Shown here piece by piece: positions 25,630 to 35,052 of a stretch of DNA of 42,142 bases. Each line of letters opens with the position of its first letter. Position 1 is the stretch's first letter. Source of the stretch: Clostridia bacterium (GTDB lineage Bacteria > Bacillota > Clostridia > Oscillospirales > Acutalibacteraceae); the NCBI GenBank assembly GCA_017434895.1, contig JAFSGB010000040.1, positions 1 through 42,142 of the forward strand. Reading direction: 5' to 3'. The notes under the pieces were generated by a model. It worked only from the letters and a program-made list of their open reading frames with translations. It made no database searches and was not told where the DNA came from. The translations under genes and the position numbers were made by a program.

Positions 25630-26934
25630 TTATTTTCCCTCCTTCTTACTGTGTTCGCGTAATGCTTGCTTTGCCAAGCGGTTATTTGCTACAAGCGGTC
25701 TGCTTGCGGGACAAACGTATGAGCAGCAACCACACTCCATACAAAGAGTGGCACCCGCAGACTTCATTTGCTCAAAATCTTCATTTTTAAGTCCCTTTGC
25801 AATGGCAGGAGGATTAATACCAAATGGGCAGGCATTAATACAAGCACCGCATCTGATGCATGCAGTGGTTTTCGAAATAATGGTTTCCTTTTCGTCAAAT
25901 GCCAAAACTGCGTTGGTGTTTTTAATAATTGGATATGACATATTTGGTACGGTAATGCCCATCATAGGTCCGCCGTAAAGAACCTTTTTAGGCTCGGTCT
26001 TAAATCCGCCGGCAAACTCAAATACATCACTTAAAGCAGTACCGATTGGTGCAATAATATTCTTTGGTTCTTTAACTGCACTGCCGTCAACCGTTACGGT
26101 TTTTTCAATAAGCGGCATACCGGTTTTAAGGTATTTACCTATAAATGCGGTGGTCGTACTGTTAAGCACAACACAGCCTACGTCAATCGGTAATTTGCCC
26201 TCGGGCACAACTTTGCCAGTTGTATGGTAAATCAGTACCTTTTCGCCTCCCTGAGGATAAACCGACGGCAAAATTTTAACAGTTATCTTTTCATTATCCT
26301 TAATAGCCGACTGTATAATTTTAATAGCCTTTTGTTTGTTATTTTCAATACCGATAATAACCTTACCGATATCAAAATACTTTAATAGTGTTTCCAATGC
26401 ATAAACAATATCGTCAGAATACTGCTCCATTGTGAGAGAGTCACTTGTAATATATGGCTCACATTCTGCACCGTTAATAACAAGCTCCTCAATTTTACGT
26501 TCAACACTGAGCTTTGCGTATGTGGGGAAACCCGCACCGCCGAGGCCTACAAGACCGCTGTTCTTTATTGCTTTTACAAGGTCCGCTTTGTCGGCAACAT
26601 TAGGCACTTGAATATTTTCGTCGGGAGTCTGCTCACCATCAGCCTCAATTTTAATTGCCGGAGCAGTACTGCCGTTTGACATTAAAAGGTCAAAAATTTC
26701 AATAACTGTACCCGAAACACTTGAATGAATCGGAGCAGAAATACCGTTTCCCGCATCAGCAATTAATGTTCCTACTTTAACACTGTCGCCCTTTTTAACA
26801 ATAGGCATTGCAGGAGCACCAATGTGCATACTTGTAGGAATCGTAACACTTTTTGGAACTGTCATTCTAACCGGCACAAAATTTGCTGTATTCTTTCTGT
26901 GCGGAAGATGAACTCCCTTGAGATAGAAAACCAT
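25630..26934 (-). CDS. rnfC: Rnf complex subunit C, NADH-binding Fe-S protein
   Basis: 434 residues. First gene of the operon; NAD(H) is thought to bind here. NSGLVGLGGAGFPTYAKL is the Gly-rich nucleotide loop, VINGAECEPYITSD is the flavin loop typical of RnfC/NuoF, and the C-terminal part has two ferredoxin motifs: CIRCGACINACP and CMECGCCSYVCPASRPL. Early HIGAPAMPIVKKGD and SVSGTVIEI form the lipoyl-like domain. AAGGG precedes the ATG by about ten bases. Confidence 0.96.
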   Translation of the reverse strand: MVFYLKGVHLPHRKNTANFVPVRMTVPKSVTIPTSMHIGAPAMPIVKKGDSVKVGTLIADAGNGISAPIHSSVSGTVIEIFDLLMSNGSTAPAIKIEADGEQTPDENIQVPNVADKADLVKAIKNSGLVGLGGAGFPTYAKLSVERKIEELVINGAECEPYITSDSLTMEQYSDDIVYALETLLKYFDIGKVIIGIENNKQKAIKIIQSAIKDNEKITVKILPSVYPQGGEKVLIYHTTGKVVPEGKLPIDVGCVVLNSTTTAFIGKYLKTGMPLIEKTVTVDGSAVKEPKNIIAPIGTALSDVFEFAGGFKTEPKKVLYGGPMMGITVPNMSYPIIKNTNAVLAFDEKETIISKTTACIRCGACINACPFGINPPAIAKGLKNEDFEQMKSAGATLCMECGCCSYVCPASRPLVANNRLAKQALREHSKKEGK

Positions 26935-26973
26935 ATTTTATCTACCCTTCTTTTGTAAAATTTTCCACTTTGT

Positions 26974-27002
26974 ATTATAGCTTAATTAACGGCATGTGTC
27001 AA
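26974..27002 (-). promoter_or_regulatory. Consensus sigma-A promoter of the rnf operon
   Basis: TTGACA (complement of 26997-27002), 17-base spacer, TATAAT (complement of 26974-26979): a full match to consensus. Leader of about 33 bases to rnfC. Confidence 0.88.
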
Positions 27003-27085
27003 CTTTTAAGATTAGTTTTCCACATGTCAATTTTTTATACAAAAAGGCAATTTTAATTAACTCGTTTGCTTAAAATTTTCTTCAA

Positions 27086-27118
27086 AACAAAAAAGTGGGC
27101 GGATAAATCCGCCCACTT
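27086..27118 (-). terminator. Terminator of the dockerin-esterase gene
   Basis: AAGTGGGCGGA/TCCGCCCACTT stem of 11 bp (27093-27118) with a short loop, followed on the minus strand by TTTTTTGTTTTG. It lies 17 bases after the stop. Confidence 0.9.
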
Positions 27119-27135
27119 GCATGAATAATTTTGTA

Positions 27136-30100
27136 TTATTGAGCGCCAACTGTAACATCGACTCCATAATACATTTTTTTCTGTCTGAGACAATCTACAA
27201 GATTTATCTTTTTATTCATATCAATATCGGCAACGACAGTTCCGTAGTCAATATCACCTATATTAGTTTTTTCTAAAATAACTTTATGCAACAAGGCAAC
27301 ATCGTGAACGGTAATTTCTTCGCCGGTATCATTTAGATCACCATAATAAGCATACTTAGGTGTAAAGGTCACATCCTTTTCAATGGTATATTTCGCACCG
27401 GAATTATAAAGTGCGGTACCATCATTCCAACCTACAAAATATGCACCTTTCTTTGTAGAACTCGGAAGTGTAATAATACTTTCTGCCAAATGCTTCTCCG
27501 GCAACATTTTTGAAACCTCACCGGCGAAATTAACACTATATTCAGTTGAAGAAGCCGGTGTAAAGCTTACAACGGGGTTAATGTTTATACCGGATATTGC
27601 TGCAGCAGAGTCAAGTGAAAGCGAGTTTGCAGGATCATCAACAGTTGAATAAATTATTGTAACCGTATCAAAGGCATTAACGGTACCGATATCAATAATA
27701 TTTGTTGATGCAATTGTACCGCCGTTATAGACATTGGTAACAGTGTCATTCTTTAAAATGATTATCTTCCCCGGATTTTCATAATCACCTAAAGTCAGCT
27801 TTATATCACCCGCAGAAGGTGCAGTAAAGCGTTGATAATGTCCCAAATTAAGATATACCTTATTGGCGTGATTGCCTGCATAGGGTTGAGAAAGTCCATA
27901 ACTGATTTTAATATCTGTGGTTGTTACATTTGCCACGGTAGTACCGAATATTTTTTCATAATTTCTCAAAGGAGCGGAACTTAACAAAGACCTCTGCGTG
28001 CTATCGTTATTTAAGACAGCTCTCAATTGGCTTTCCTTGATTTGATAAATCCTTTCAGATCTGGCGGTGTAATAATAAACCATTTCAAAAGGCTTTAATG
28101 CTGCCAACAAATCGATCGGGTTGCTTCCGACAACAACATCCTTAACACCTAAAAGATCGTGATTAATAACCGTAACACCGTCCGATACGGCAGCATCATA
28201 AGTCACGTAATATAATGCATTATACTGAGTGCCGCCAACAGTATAAGGATTTATAAAACTGCCGAATTCCCAAGAGCTGGCAAAACCTAAATCGAGTCTG
28301 TCCTCAATACCGAAATATTCATTTGCACTGTATTTTATAACACCTTGGTCTTTATTTTTTTCTATAAAGGTAAATTGCGGAACTCCCAAATCAACGGTAG
28401 CACCTGCAACCTCAGATTTAACTGTCAAGTATACTGTTTCACCTACCGCAAGATTTACATTCATAAGTGAAAAATACTTAGTATCATCAGTATATAACTT
28501 TTCTTGCTGCAGAATAGATACCGCACCAGTAGTAGTTTGCTTAATAACCGAGTAATAAATGTTATTTGCAGAACTGGCAGTTATTGGTGCTGAAATTTCG
28601 TACAAACCGCTCTTTGGTGCAGTGAAGCCAAGCTTCATTACCTCACCCAAAGCAGTAGTAAGCTTAATGCTTGTCGGTGCCCAGTCAGTAGTTTTTTGAT
28701 TATCAATAAAGTAACTTGACTGAACATTACTGTCGGTAAGGGTGTATTCAGCTAAACCGGAATCCTCATCAAGGACATTTTTGTTAATTGTATTCAAATA
28801 AATGTTTGGTAAATAATCTGTACTGCTTGACAGTGCAGAAAGATTAATGTCCGTAAGGTCGCTTGTGTTAATACAAGAATCAACAAACTTATCGTAATCG
28901 GCAATAAAATAGCAATCGGTGTAGTTTAGTGAACGGTCAAATATAGTTTTAATTTCACCTGTAGACTCCGTCTCATAGTCTGTATGTTCCCAATTTAAAT
29001 ACTTCCATACCCAGTTGCCGTTTGTATTTAATTCGTGCTTGGCATAATATCTGTACCTTTGCAATACAATCGGAAGAAAACCAACATTTCTGATAGCAGA
29101 AATTCCGGTTTCACTAATAACATCAAACGGTATGAATACAAAACCGTCGCTTAACATTTGACCCTTCCAACCGGCATCGGTAGTTATTACCGTAGCATCA
29201 ACTGAAGTTGCAACCTTATTTCCCTGAGTAGAAAAATATTTTGCCGTTCTTGTAGCAGAGGTATTATTAATAGATGTGTTATCATTACCTAATACGCCGT
29301 TATTAACAGTAGGTAATTTTAATGTTGTCATAACAGAGATACCTAACTTATCCGAATTTGATTTGATCGGAATATTCTCATAAGCATTATCTAAAAATGC
29401 TTTTGTTCTGCTATCAGAATCATCTATGTATTTAGTAATATTATAATCAACATTAGCTAAATCATCAGACTCAATTTTAAACATTATACCTGCATTATTA
29501 CCTATAAGGTCGATATAATTATCAAGATTAATGTATTTTGTATCAAAGCTTGCGGTAGCAATACTTGTGGATTGATTTTTTGAAGCATTTGTAGTTATTG
29601 TAGGAGCATAAATATGGCTGTAATTAAGTATTTTAGAGGATACATTGCCCTTAGTTATCTGTGCTCTGTATAAACCGCCCAAAGGAATATCGTTAAGGGT
29701 TATGCTGTTCCCAGCAACCTGAATTTCTTTAAAATAATTATCTCCTATTATTTTAAGAGTAGTTTTTCCGCTTGCGCCATCAGGCGGAGTCCAACTAAGG
29801 GTCAATCCGCCACCAGAAATAGGGGTTGCAACCGGTGCAGCAAAATTTGCAGAAGTGGACTTAAAGGTAGCTGCTATATCACTTGAAACGGCAAATTTCC
29901 AAGTGGTAGTAGCATCAGAATTATAAGCCAAAGAATTATTAACTGCAATATCGCCGTCCATAACCTCTTGTGTAACCTTTGATGCATCAGTAGCACGGTA
30001 AATAGTAATCTTTCCATGCTCATATTCTGTTGTTTTAAGACCGTTATAATCTTCGTTTAGTACAATATTATTAATATAATTAGCAAGAATTTCAGAATAT

Positions 30101-31254
30101 GTAGACTGAATGGCAAGTCTCGGGTGCTTACCGCTTGGCTCTAACGGTAAGGATAATGTATAATACCCATTTCTGTATCCGCCGGCTTCTAAAACAACCT
30201 CATTAATTAAATCATCGCCAGCTTTAGTCATCATACCATGAATCCAAACAACTTTAGCATTAGGATTATTTTCGCGGATAAGTTGGAGCATAGTTTGAAA
30301 ACCGAGTTTAATATCGTCTGTTGTCATTCCCTTGTTAGAATAGGTCCAAAAATCGTTGGTACCAAGACCCAATACTACTACATCGGCTTTTCTGTCAAAA
30401 TTATAAGATATGAAATTTGTTTCATCAGCATTATATTCTTGAAAATATCTCTGCATTTCATATATTTCACTCATACTGGCAGAAGCCGTGCCCAAGCCCG
30501 TTGTTGCTGCAATACCCGAGCGGGCAAGTATAGAATAATCAGCATTTAAAGCTCTTGCCGTTTTGTATGCCCAGCCACGTGTGGAATCTTGATATAGTGG
30601 CCAAGCCTGATCACCGTCAGTACCTGCAAGCATACCATAACCTGCAGTAATGGAGTCTCCTATAAATTCAATATATAAATTATTGCTTTGGGGAGCAGTA
30701 TTAACAGTACCGTTTAGTGAAATTTCCTTTATACCGAATGTAGCATATACAGCTTCGGTTTGTCTGTAAATTTCAAAGGTATGGTCACCTTTCGGGAGAT
30801 TTTCAGCAATTTTAAAGGTAGTATCGCCCTTTTGGGTAATATGAAAAGGATAATTTGTATTGTTGGAAATCCAATCTGCAACATTGTTGTTTTTTGGAAT
30901 ACGCATATACTCACTTTGTACAGTACCATCAATAATAACTGTAAAATACGCACCGGTAGCATCCGGTGTTGCATTAAGTGTGGATAAATAAGTTGCATTG
31001 AATGTTACATTTACATCGCCCTCACAGTCGGCCGTAAATATCATGCCGCTTGCCGACCAGTCGAGCATTAATACCCCACCATCAATAAAGGTTCTGCCTT
31101 GGGTTTTATACTTACCGTTCAGCATATCAATAGTGTAGACACTTTCTGCACAAGCATTAAACCCAAATGACAGTACCGAAAAAAATGATAAAATCGGTGT
31201 TAATACTATTGCTATTATTTTGTTTAAAAAGGCACCTTTGATTTTTAGTTTCAT
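27136..31254 (-). CDS. Secreted CE2-like SGNH esterase with fibronectin-like domain and C-terminal dockerin
   Basis: 1372 residues. Signal peptide to about 36 (ending NACA). Residues 45-180 resemble the CE2 jelly-roll. The SGNH domain has FIGDSITAGYG (Ser201), GLGTND (298-301) and SGKHPR (His377), so carbohydrate de-acetylation is likely. A fibronectin-III-like part (about 465-560) follows, then ~600 residues without a recognised fold. GAYFVGWNDG near 1270 resembles an InlB-type repeat. The last ~65 residues are a dockerin: DIDMNKKINLVD fits the calcium loop, while DLNDTGEEITVHD has one extra residue. The gene is likely part of a cellulosome-type system. Confidence 0.8.
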   Translation of the reverse strand: MKLKIKGAFLNKIIAIVLTPILSFFSVLSFGFNACAESVYTIDMLNGKYKTQGRTFIDGGVLMLDWSASGMIFTADCEGDVNVTFNATYLSTLNATPDATGAYFTVIIDGTVQSEYMRIPKNNNVADWISNNTNYPFHITQKGDTTFKIAENLPKGDHTFEIYRQTEAVYATFGIKEISLNGTVNTAPQSNNLYIEFIGDSITAGYGMLAGTDGDQAWPLYQDSTRGWAYKTARALNADYSILARSGIAATTGLGTASASMSEIYEMQRYFQEYNADETNFISYNFDRKADVVVLGLGTNDFWTYSNKGMTTDDIKLGFQTMLQLIRENNPNAKVVWIHGMMTKAGDDLINEVVLEAGGYRNGYYTLSLPLEPSGKHPRLAIQSTYSEILANYINNIVLNEDYNGLKTTEYEHGKITIYRATDASKVTQEVMDGDIAVNNSLAYNSDATTTWKFAVSSDIAATFKSTSANFAAPVATPISGGGLTLSWTPPDGASGKTTLKIIGDNYFKEIQVAGNSITLNDIPLGGLYRAQITKGNVSSKILNYSHIYAPTITTNASKNQSTSIATASFDTKYINLDNYIDLIGNNAGIMFKIESDDLANVDYNITKYIDDSDSRTKAFLDNAYENIPIKSNSDKLGISVMTTLKLPTVNNGVLGNDNTSINNTSATRTAKYFSTQGNKVATSVDATVITTDAGWKGQMLSDGFVFIPFDVISETGISAIRNVGFLPIVLQRYRYYAKHELNTNGNWVWKYLNWEHTDYETESTGEIKTIFDRSLNYTDCYFIADYDKFVDSCINTSDLTDINLSALSSSTDYLPNIYLNTINKNVLDEDSGLAEYTLTDSNVQSSYFIDNQKTTDWAPTSIKLTTALGEVMKLGFTAPKSGLYEISAPITASSANNIYYSVIKQTTTGAVSILQQEKLYTDDTKYFSLMNVNLAVGETVYLTVKSEVAGATVDLGVPQFTFIEKNKDQGVIKYSANEYFGIEDRLDLGFASSWEFGSFINPYTVGGTQYNALYYVTYDAAVSDGVTVINHDLLGVKDVVVGSNPIDLLAALKPFEMVYYYTARSERIYQIKESQLRAVLNNDSTQRSLLSSAPLRNYEKIFGTTVANVTTTDIKISYGLSQPYAGNHANKVYLNLGHYQRFTAPSAGDIKLTLGDYENPGKIIILKNDTVTNVYNGGTIASTNIIDIGTVNAFDTVTIIYSTVDDPANSLSLDSAAAISGININPVVSFTPASSTEYSVNFAGEVSKMLPEKHLAESIITLPSSTKKGAYFVGWNDGTALYNSGAKYTIEKDVTFTPKYAYYGDLNDTGEEITVHDVALLHKVILEKTNIGDIDYGTVVADIDMNKKINLVDCLRQKKMYYGVDVTVGAQ

Positions 31255-31454
31255 AACACACTCTCCAAAACTCTCGTTATAATTTTAAAAAACATAATGT
31301 ACTTTTTTTATAATTATAAACACTTTCATTTGTGTTGTCAATAATTTATGTATAGATAGCATAAAAACCTTTTTTGTAATAGCACAAATCTTTTATTTTT
31401 GCAATGATAAAAATCATCAATGAGAAATGTCGGGAATGAGTCCTGTCAGTGCAT
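31255..31454. other. Intergenic stretch upstream of the dockerin-esterase gene
   Basis: Holds the ribosome site (TTGGAGAG) and promoter of the esterase gene, then AT-rich sequence up to the ppdK terminator. A small ATGAT/ATCAT palindrome occurs near 31402-31416. No reading frame looks real. Confidence 0.5.
31313..31341 (-). promoter_or_regulatory. Consensus sigma-A promoter of the dockerin-esterase gene
   Basis: TTGACA (complement of 31336-31341), 17-base spacer, TATAAT (complement of 31313-31318). The spacer contains a small inverted repeat, AACAC and GTGTT, separated by 8 bases. Confidence 0.88.
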
Positions 31455-31491
31455 AAAAAAAGACCCTGCATACCCGAAGGTATACAAGGTC
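31455..31491 (-). terminator. Terminator of ppdK with UUCG tetraloop
   Basis: On the minus strand GACCTTGTATACC, loop TTCG, GGTATGCAGGGTC (two G-U pairs), then TTTTTTT. It is 110 bases after the ppdK stop, so the transcript has a long 3' tail (31492-31600), which includes a second imperfect hairpin at 31541-31568. Confidence 0.85.
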
Positions 31492-31600
31492 GATTTTCTT
31501 GTTTTTTCCGTTTTCCTTCAATCTCTTTCACGCTAAAAAAGTTTGTCCTTTTTGAGCGATTTGGGGATAAAAGGGTTTAACAGGAGACAATTAGCTGTGA

Positions 31601-34231
31601 TTATTTCATATCAGCAATAGCAGCTTGCGCGGCAGCTAAGCGAGCTACAGGCACACGGAAGGGTGAGCAAGATACATAATCAAGACCAATCTTGTGGCAG
31701 AACTCAACAGATACAGGGTCGCCGCCGTGTTCACCGCAGATACCGCAATGAATTTCGGGACGAGTAGCCTTACCCATGGTTACAGCCATTTCCATTAGCT
31801 TACCAACACCTGTCTGGTCGAGCTTAGCAAAGGGGTCGTTCTCGTAAATCTTACGGTCATAGTAAGCATCTAAGAACTTACCGGCATCGTCACGGCTGAA
31901 GCCGAAGGTCATCTGAGTCAAATCGTTAGTACCGAAGCAGAAGAACTCAGCCTCCTTAGCGATTTCGTCAGCAGTAAGACAAGCTCTGGGGATTTCCATC
32001 ATTGTACCAACTTCGTACTTAAGCTCAACGCCTGCAGCAGCGATTTCTGCATCAGCAGTAGCAACAACAACATCCTTAACGAACTTTAATTCTTTAAGCT
32101 CGCCGGTTAGAGGAATCATAATCTCGGGAACGATATTCCAGTCAGCGTGTGCTTTCTTAACATTGATAGCGGCACGGATAACTGCAGTGGTCTGCATCTT
32201 AGCAATTTCAGGATAAGTAACTGCAAGACGGCAACCACGGTGACCCATCATGGGATTGAACTCGTGTAGAGAAGAAATGATATTCTTAATATCAGCAACA
32301 GTTTTGCCCTGAGCCTTAGCTAAAGCCTCGATGTCGGCTTCCTCGGTAGGAACAAACTCATGAAGCGGGGGGTCTAAGAAACGGATGCAAACGGGGTTAC
32401 CCTGAAGAGCTTCATAAAGCTTCTCAAAGTCGCCTTGCTGATAAGGCAGAATCTTTTCAAGTGCTGCCTCTCTGCCCTCAACTGTGTCAGAGCAAATCAT
32501 TTCACGGAAAGCGGCAATTCTGTCAGCCTCAAAGAACATATGCTCAGTACGGCAAAGACCGATACCTTCAGCACCAAGCTCAACAGCCTTCTTAGCATCG
32601 GCAGGTGTGTCAGCATTGGTACGAACCTTAAGAGTTCTGAACTTGTCAGCCCAATCCATAATAGTCTTGAACTCACCAACGATTTCAGCATCAACAGTGG
32701 GGATAATACCGTCATAGATATTACCGGTAGAACCGTCGATAGAGATATAATCACCCTCATTATAGGTCTTACCTGCAAGAGTGAACTTCTTGTTTTCTTC
32801 ATCCATAATGATGTCGCCGCAACCTGAAACGCAGCAAGTACCCATACCACGGGCAACAACGGCAGCGTGAGAGGTCATACCGCCACGAACGGTTAAAATA
32901 CCTTGAGAAGCCTTCATACCGGTGATGTCCTCGGGTGAAGTCTCAAGACGAACGAGAACTACTTTCTCGCCACGGTTGTTCCATTCAACTGCATCCTCTG
33001 CGGTGAATACAACCTTACCGCAAGCAGCTCCGGGAGAAGCACCTAAGCCCTTACCGGCAGGAGTAGCAGACTTAAGAGTCTTAGCATCAAACTGGGGATG
33101 TAAAAGAGTACCAAGGTTGCGGGGGTCAATCATAGCAACTGCTTTCTTCTCGTCAATCATGCCCTCAGCAACTAAATCACAAGCGATTTTAAGAGCAGCC
33201 TTAGCGGTTCTCTTACCGTTACGGGTTTGAAGCATATAAAGCTTACCGTGTTCAACAGTGAACTCCATATCCTGCATATCGCGATAGTGGTTCTCAAGAG
33301 TTGCACAAACCTTGTTAAACTCAGCAAAAGCCTCTGGGAACTTATCAGCCATCTCAGCAATAGGCATAGGAGTACGAACGCCTGCAACAACGTCTTCACC
33401 CTGAGCGTTGGTTAAAAACTCACCCATAAGACCCTTATCACCGGTAGCGGGGTCACGTGTAAAGGCAACACCTGTACCGCAATCGTCACCCATATTACCG
33501 AATGCCATCATCTGTACGTTAACAGCGGTACCCCAAGAATAAGGAATATCGTTGTCGCGACGGTAAACGTTGGCACGGGGGTTGTCCCAAGAACGGAAAA
33601 CTGCTTCAACAGCACCCATTAACTGCTCTTTGGGGTCTGAGGGGAAATCCTTGCCGATTTTATTCTTATATTCAGCCTTGAACTGCTCTGCTAATTCCTT
33701 AAGGTCGTCAGCAGTAAGCTCAACGTCGAGGGTTACGCCTCTGTCAGCCTTCATTTTGTCGATAAGTTCTTCAAAATACTTTTTACCAACTTCCATAACA
33801 ACATCAGAATACATCTGAATGAAACGGCGGTAGCAGTCGTAAGCCCAACGAGCATTACCGGACTGTTTAGCCATGGTCTCAACAACGTCCTCATTAAGGC
33901 CGAGGTTAAGAATAGTATCCATCATACCGGGCATAGAAGCGCGTGCACCTGAACGAACGGAAACGAGAAGAGGATTTTCCTTATCACCGAACTTTTTACC
34001 GGTGATAGCCTCCATCTTGTCAATTCCTACCATAATTTGCGCCATGATTTCGTCATTAATTTTTCTGCCGTCATCATAATACTGTGTGCAAGCCTCGGTA
34101 GAAACGGTGAAGCCTTGAGGAACAGGAAGACCAATTTTGGTCATTTCTGCAAGGTTGGCACCCTTACCGCCAAGAAGCTCACGCATGCTTGCGTCGCCCT
34201 CTGAGAAAAGGTAAACATACTTGTGACTCAT
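31601..34231 (-). CDS. ppdK: Pyruvate, phosphate dikinase
   Basis: 876 residues, normal length. Interconverts pyruvate + ATP + Pi and PEP + AMP + PPi; in anaerobes it often runs towards pyruvate in glycolysis. The N-terminal ATP-grasp part starts KYVYLFSEGDA and has LLGGKGANLAEM and LVSVRSGARASMPGMMDT. The swivelling phosphohistidine is in GGMTSHAAVVARGMG (near residue 455). The C-terminal barrel carries GIGLCRTEHMFF, FLDPPLHEF, CFGTNDLTQMTFGFSRDD and the catalytic cysteine in HCGICGEHGGDP. AGGAGG lies about 10 bases before the ATG. No PPDK regulatory protein gene is adjacent. Confidence 0.98.
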   Translation of the reverse strand: MSHKYVYLFSEGDASMRELLGGKGANLAEMTKIGLPVPQGFTVSTEACTQYYDDGRKINDEIMAQIMVGIDKMEAITGKKFGDKENPLLVSVRSGARASMPGMMDTILNLGLNEDVVETMAKQSGNARWAYDCYRRFIQMYSDVVMEVGKKYFEELIDKMKADRGVTLDVELTADDLKELAEQFKAEYKNKIGKDFPSDPKEQLMGAVEAVFRSWDNPRANVYRRDNDIPYSWGTAVNVQMMAFGNMGDDCGTGVAFTRDPATGDKGLMGEFLTNAQGEDVVAGVRTPMPIAEMADKFPEAFAEFNKVCATLENHYRDMQDMEFTVEHGKLYMLQTRNGKRTAKAALKIACDLVAEGMIDEKKAVAMIDPRNLGTLLHPQFDAKTLKSATPAGKGLGASPGAACGKVVFTAEDAVEWNNRGEKVVLVRLETSPEDITGMKASQGILTVRGGMTSHAAVVARGMGTCCVSGCGDIIMDEENKKFTLAGKTYNEGDYISIDGSTGNIYDGIIPTVDAEIVGEFKTIMDWADKFRTLKVRTNADTPADAKKAVELGAEGIGLCRTEHMFFEADRIAAFREMICSDTVEGREAALEKILPYQQGDFEKLYEALQGNPVCIRFLDPPLHEFVPTEEADIEALAKAQGKTVADIKNIISSLHEFNPMMGHRGCRLAVTYPEIAKMQTTAVIRAAINVKKAHADWNIVPEIMIPLTGELKELKFVKDVVVATADAEIAAAGVELKYEVGTMMEIPRACLTADEIAKEAEFFCFGTNDLTQMTFGFSRDDAGKFLDAYYDRKIYENDPFAKLDQTGVGKLMEMAVTMGKATRPEIHCGICGEHGGDPVSVEFCHKIGLDYVSCSPFRVPVARLAAAQAAIADMK

Positions 34232-34284
34232 TTAAGTCAACCTCCTGATTTTTATTATGGGTAAACCCACTTTTAACTATTTAC

Positions 34285-34319
34285 ATACTTAAAGCATTTT
34301 AAGTATCCGCTACATTATA
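34285..34319 (-). promoter_or_regulatory. ppdK promoter with a palindrome at the transcript start
   Basis: Extended -10 TGG-TATAAT (TATAAT is the complement of 34314-34319) without a good -35. ATACTTAAA (34285-34293) and TTTAAGTAT (34298-34306) form a perfect 9-bp inverted repeat with a 4-base loop at about +1 to +22. It could be an operator or a 5' mRNA hairpin. A second palindrome, TGGGTAAACCCA, is at 34258-34269 in the leader. Confidence 0.55.
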
Positions 34320-34441
34320 CCACTTTGCATTTAAAAAATAAAGTATTTTTTTGGAAAAAGCTTAAATTTTCTAAATAAGTAATTTTTGTCAACAAAAATA
34401 TGATTTAAATTATGCAAATTTACGAATAATTTAAAAAATCC

Positions 34442-34470
34442 TTGCTTTATTTTAATGTTTTTGTTATTAT
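34442..34470 (+). promoter_or_regulatory. Promoter of the DivIVA-like gene
   Basis: TTGCTT (34442-34447), 17-base spacer, TATTAT (34465-34470). A GGAGG site follows at 34490-34494. Confidence 0.55.
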
Positions 34471-34503
34471 ATGTTTGTATTTCCGTTATGGAGGAATTTA
34501 AAA

Positions 34504-35052
34504 ATGGCAGTAGGATTCAGAAAAAGTCTCTTTGGCTACAACCAAGACGATGTTATTGAATATGTTAAAAAGCTTCACGCTTCCTTTAGCGAAAAGGAGG
34601 CTATCTTTAAAGCACAAATTTCTGAGCTTGACGGTAAAATTAATGCTTTAATAGAAAACGAAACTAAACTCGAAAACGAAAAAGCAGAGCTTAATTCAAA
34701 GCTTAGCGAATATGAAAGTAAAAAGGCTGAAATGGAGCGCTTGGGAGAGAATATCGGCAAGCTTTATTTAGTTGCGCAAACCAACGCTAAAACAATCATG
34801 ACCAATGCCGAGGAAAATTCCAAAATTGCTGACGAGGAAATCGGGAAAAACGTTTCTGCTATTGAGGAGACTCATATAGCCCTTGATAATCTCAGAAAAA
34901 GCATACTTGAAACCTCCGAAAACTTTAATAAAGAGGTTACAGCTTTAATGGAATCTCTTGAAGCCACCAAGGCAAAAATTGCCGACGATGCTATTGAAAA
35001 TACAAAAGCAAATAAACAGTTTGTCACACTTTTAGAGTCAATTTCAAAATGA
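34504..35052 (+). CDS. DivIVA-like coiled-coil protein
   Basis: 182 residues, cytoplasmic. The N-terminal GFRKSLFGYNQDDVIEYVKKL is close to the DivIVA/GpsB membrane-binding motif (FRKSxFGYxxxDV). Residues 25-90 and 110-175 are heptad-rich coiled coil, high in Glu and Lys. Such proteins mark cell poles or division sites and recruit partners. The ATG at 34504 has GGAGG nine bases upstream. It overlaps the next gene by four bases (ATGA), an unusual partner. Confidence 0.8.
   Translation: MAVGFRKSLFGYNQDDVIEYVKKLHASFSEKEAIFKAQISELDGKINALIENETKLENEKAELNSKLSEYESKKAEMERLGENIGKLYLVAQTNAKTIMTNAEENSKIADEEIGKNVSAIEETHIALDNLRKSILETSENFNKEVTALMESLEATKAKIADDAIENTKANKQFVTLLESISK

Noticed and set aside
34575-34760. 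Minus-strand reading frame opposite the DivIVA-like gene
   Set aside because: Ser/Leu-rich shadow of a Glu/Lys-rich coiled coil, with no start signal.
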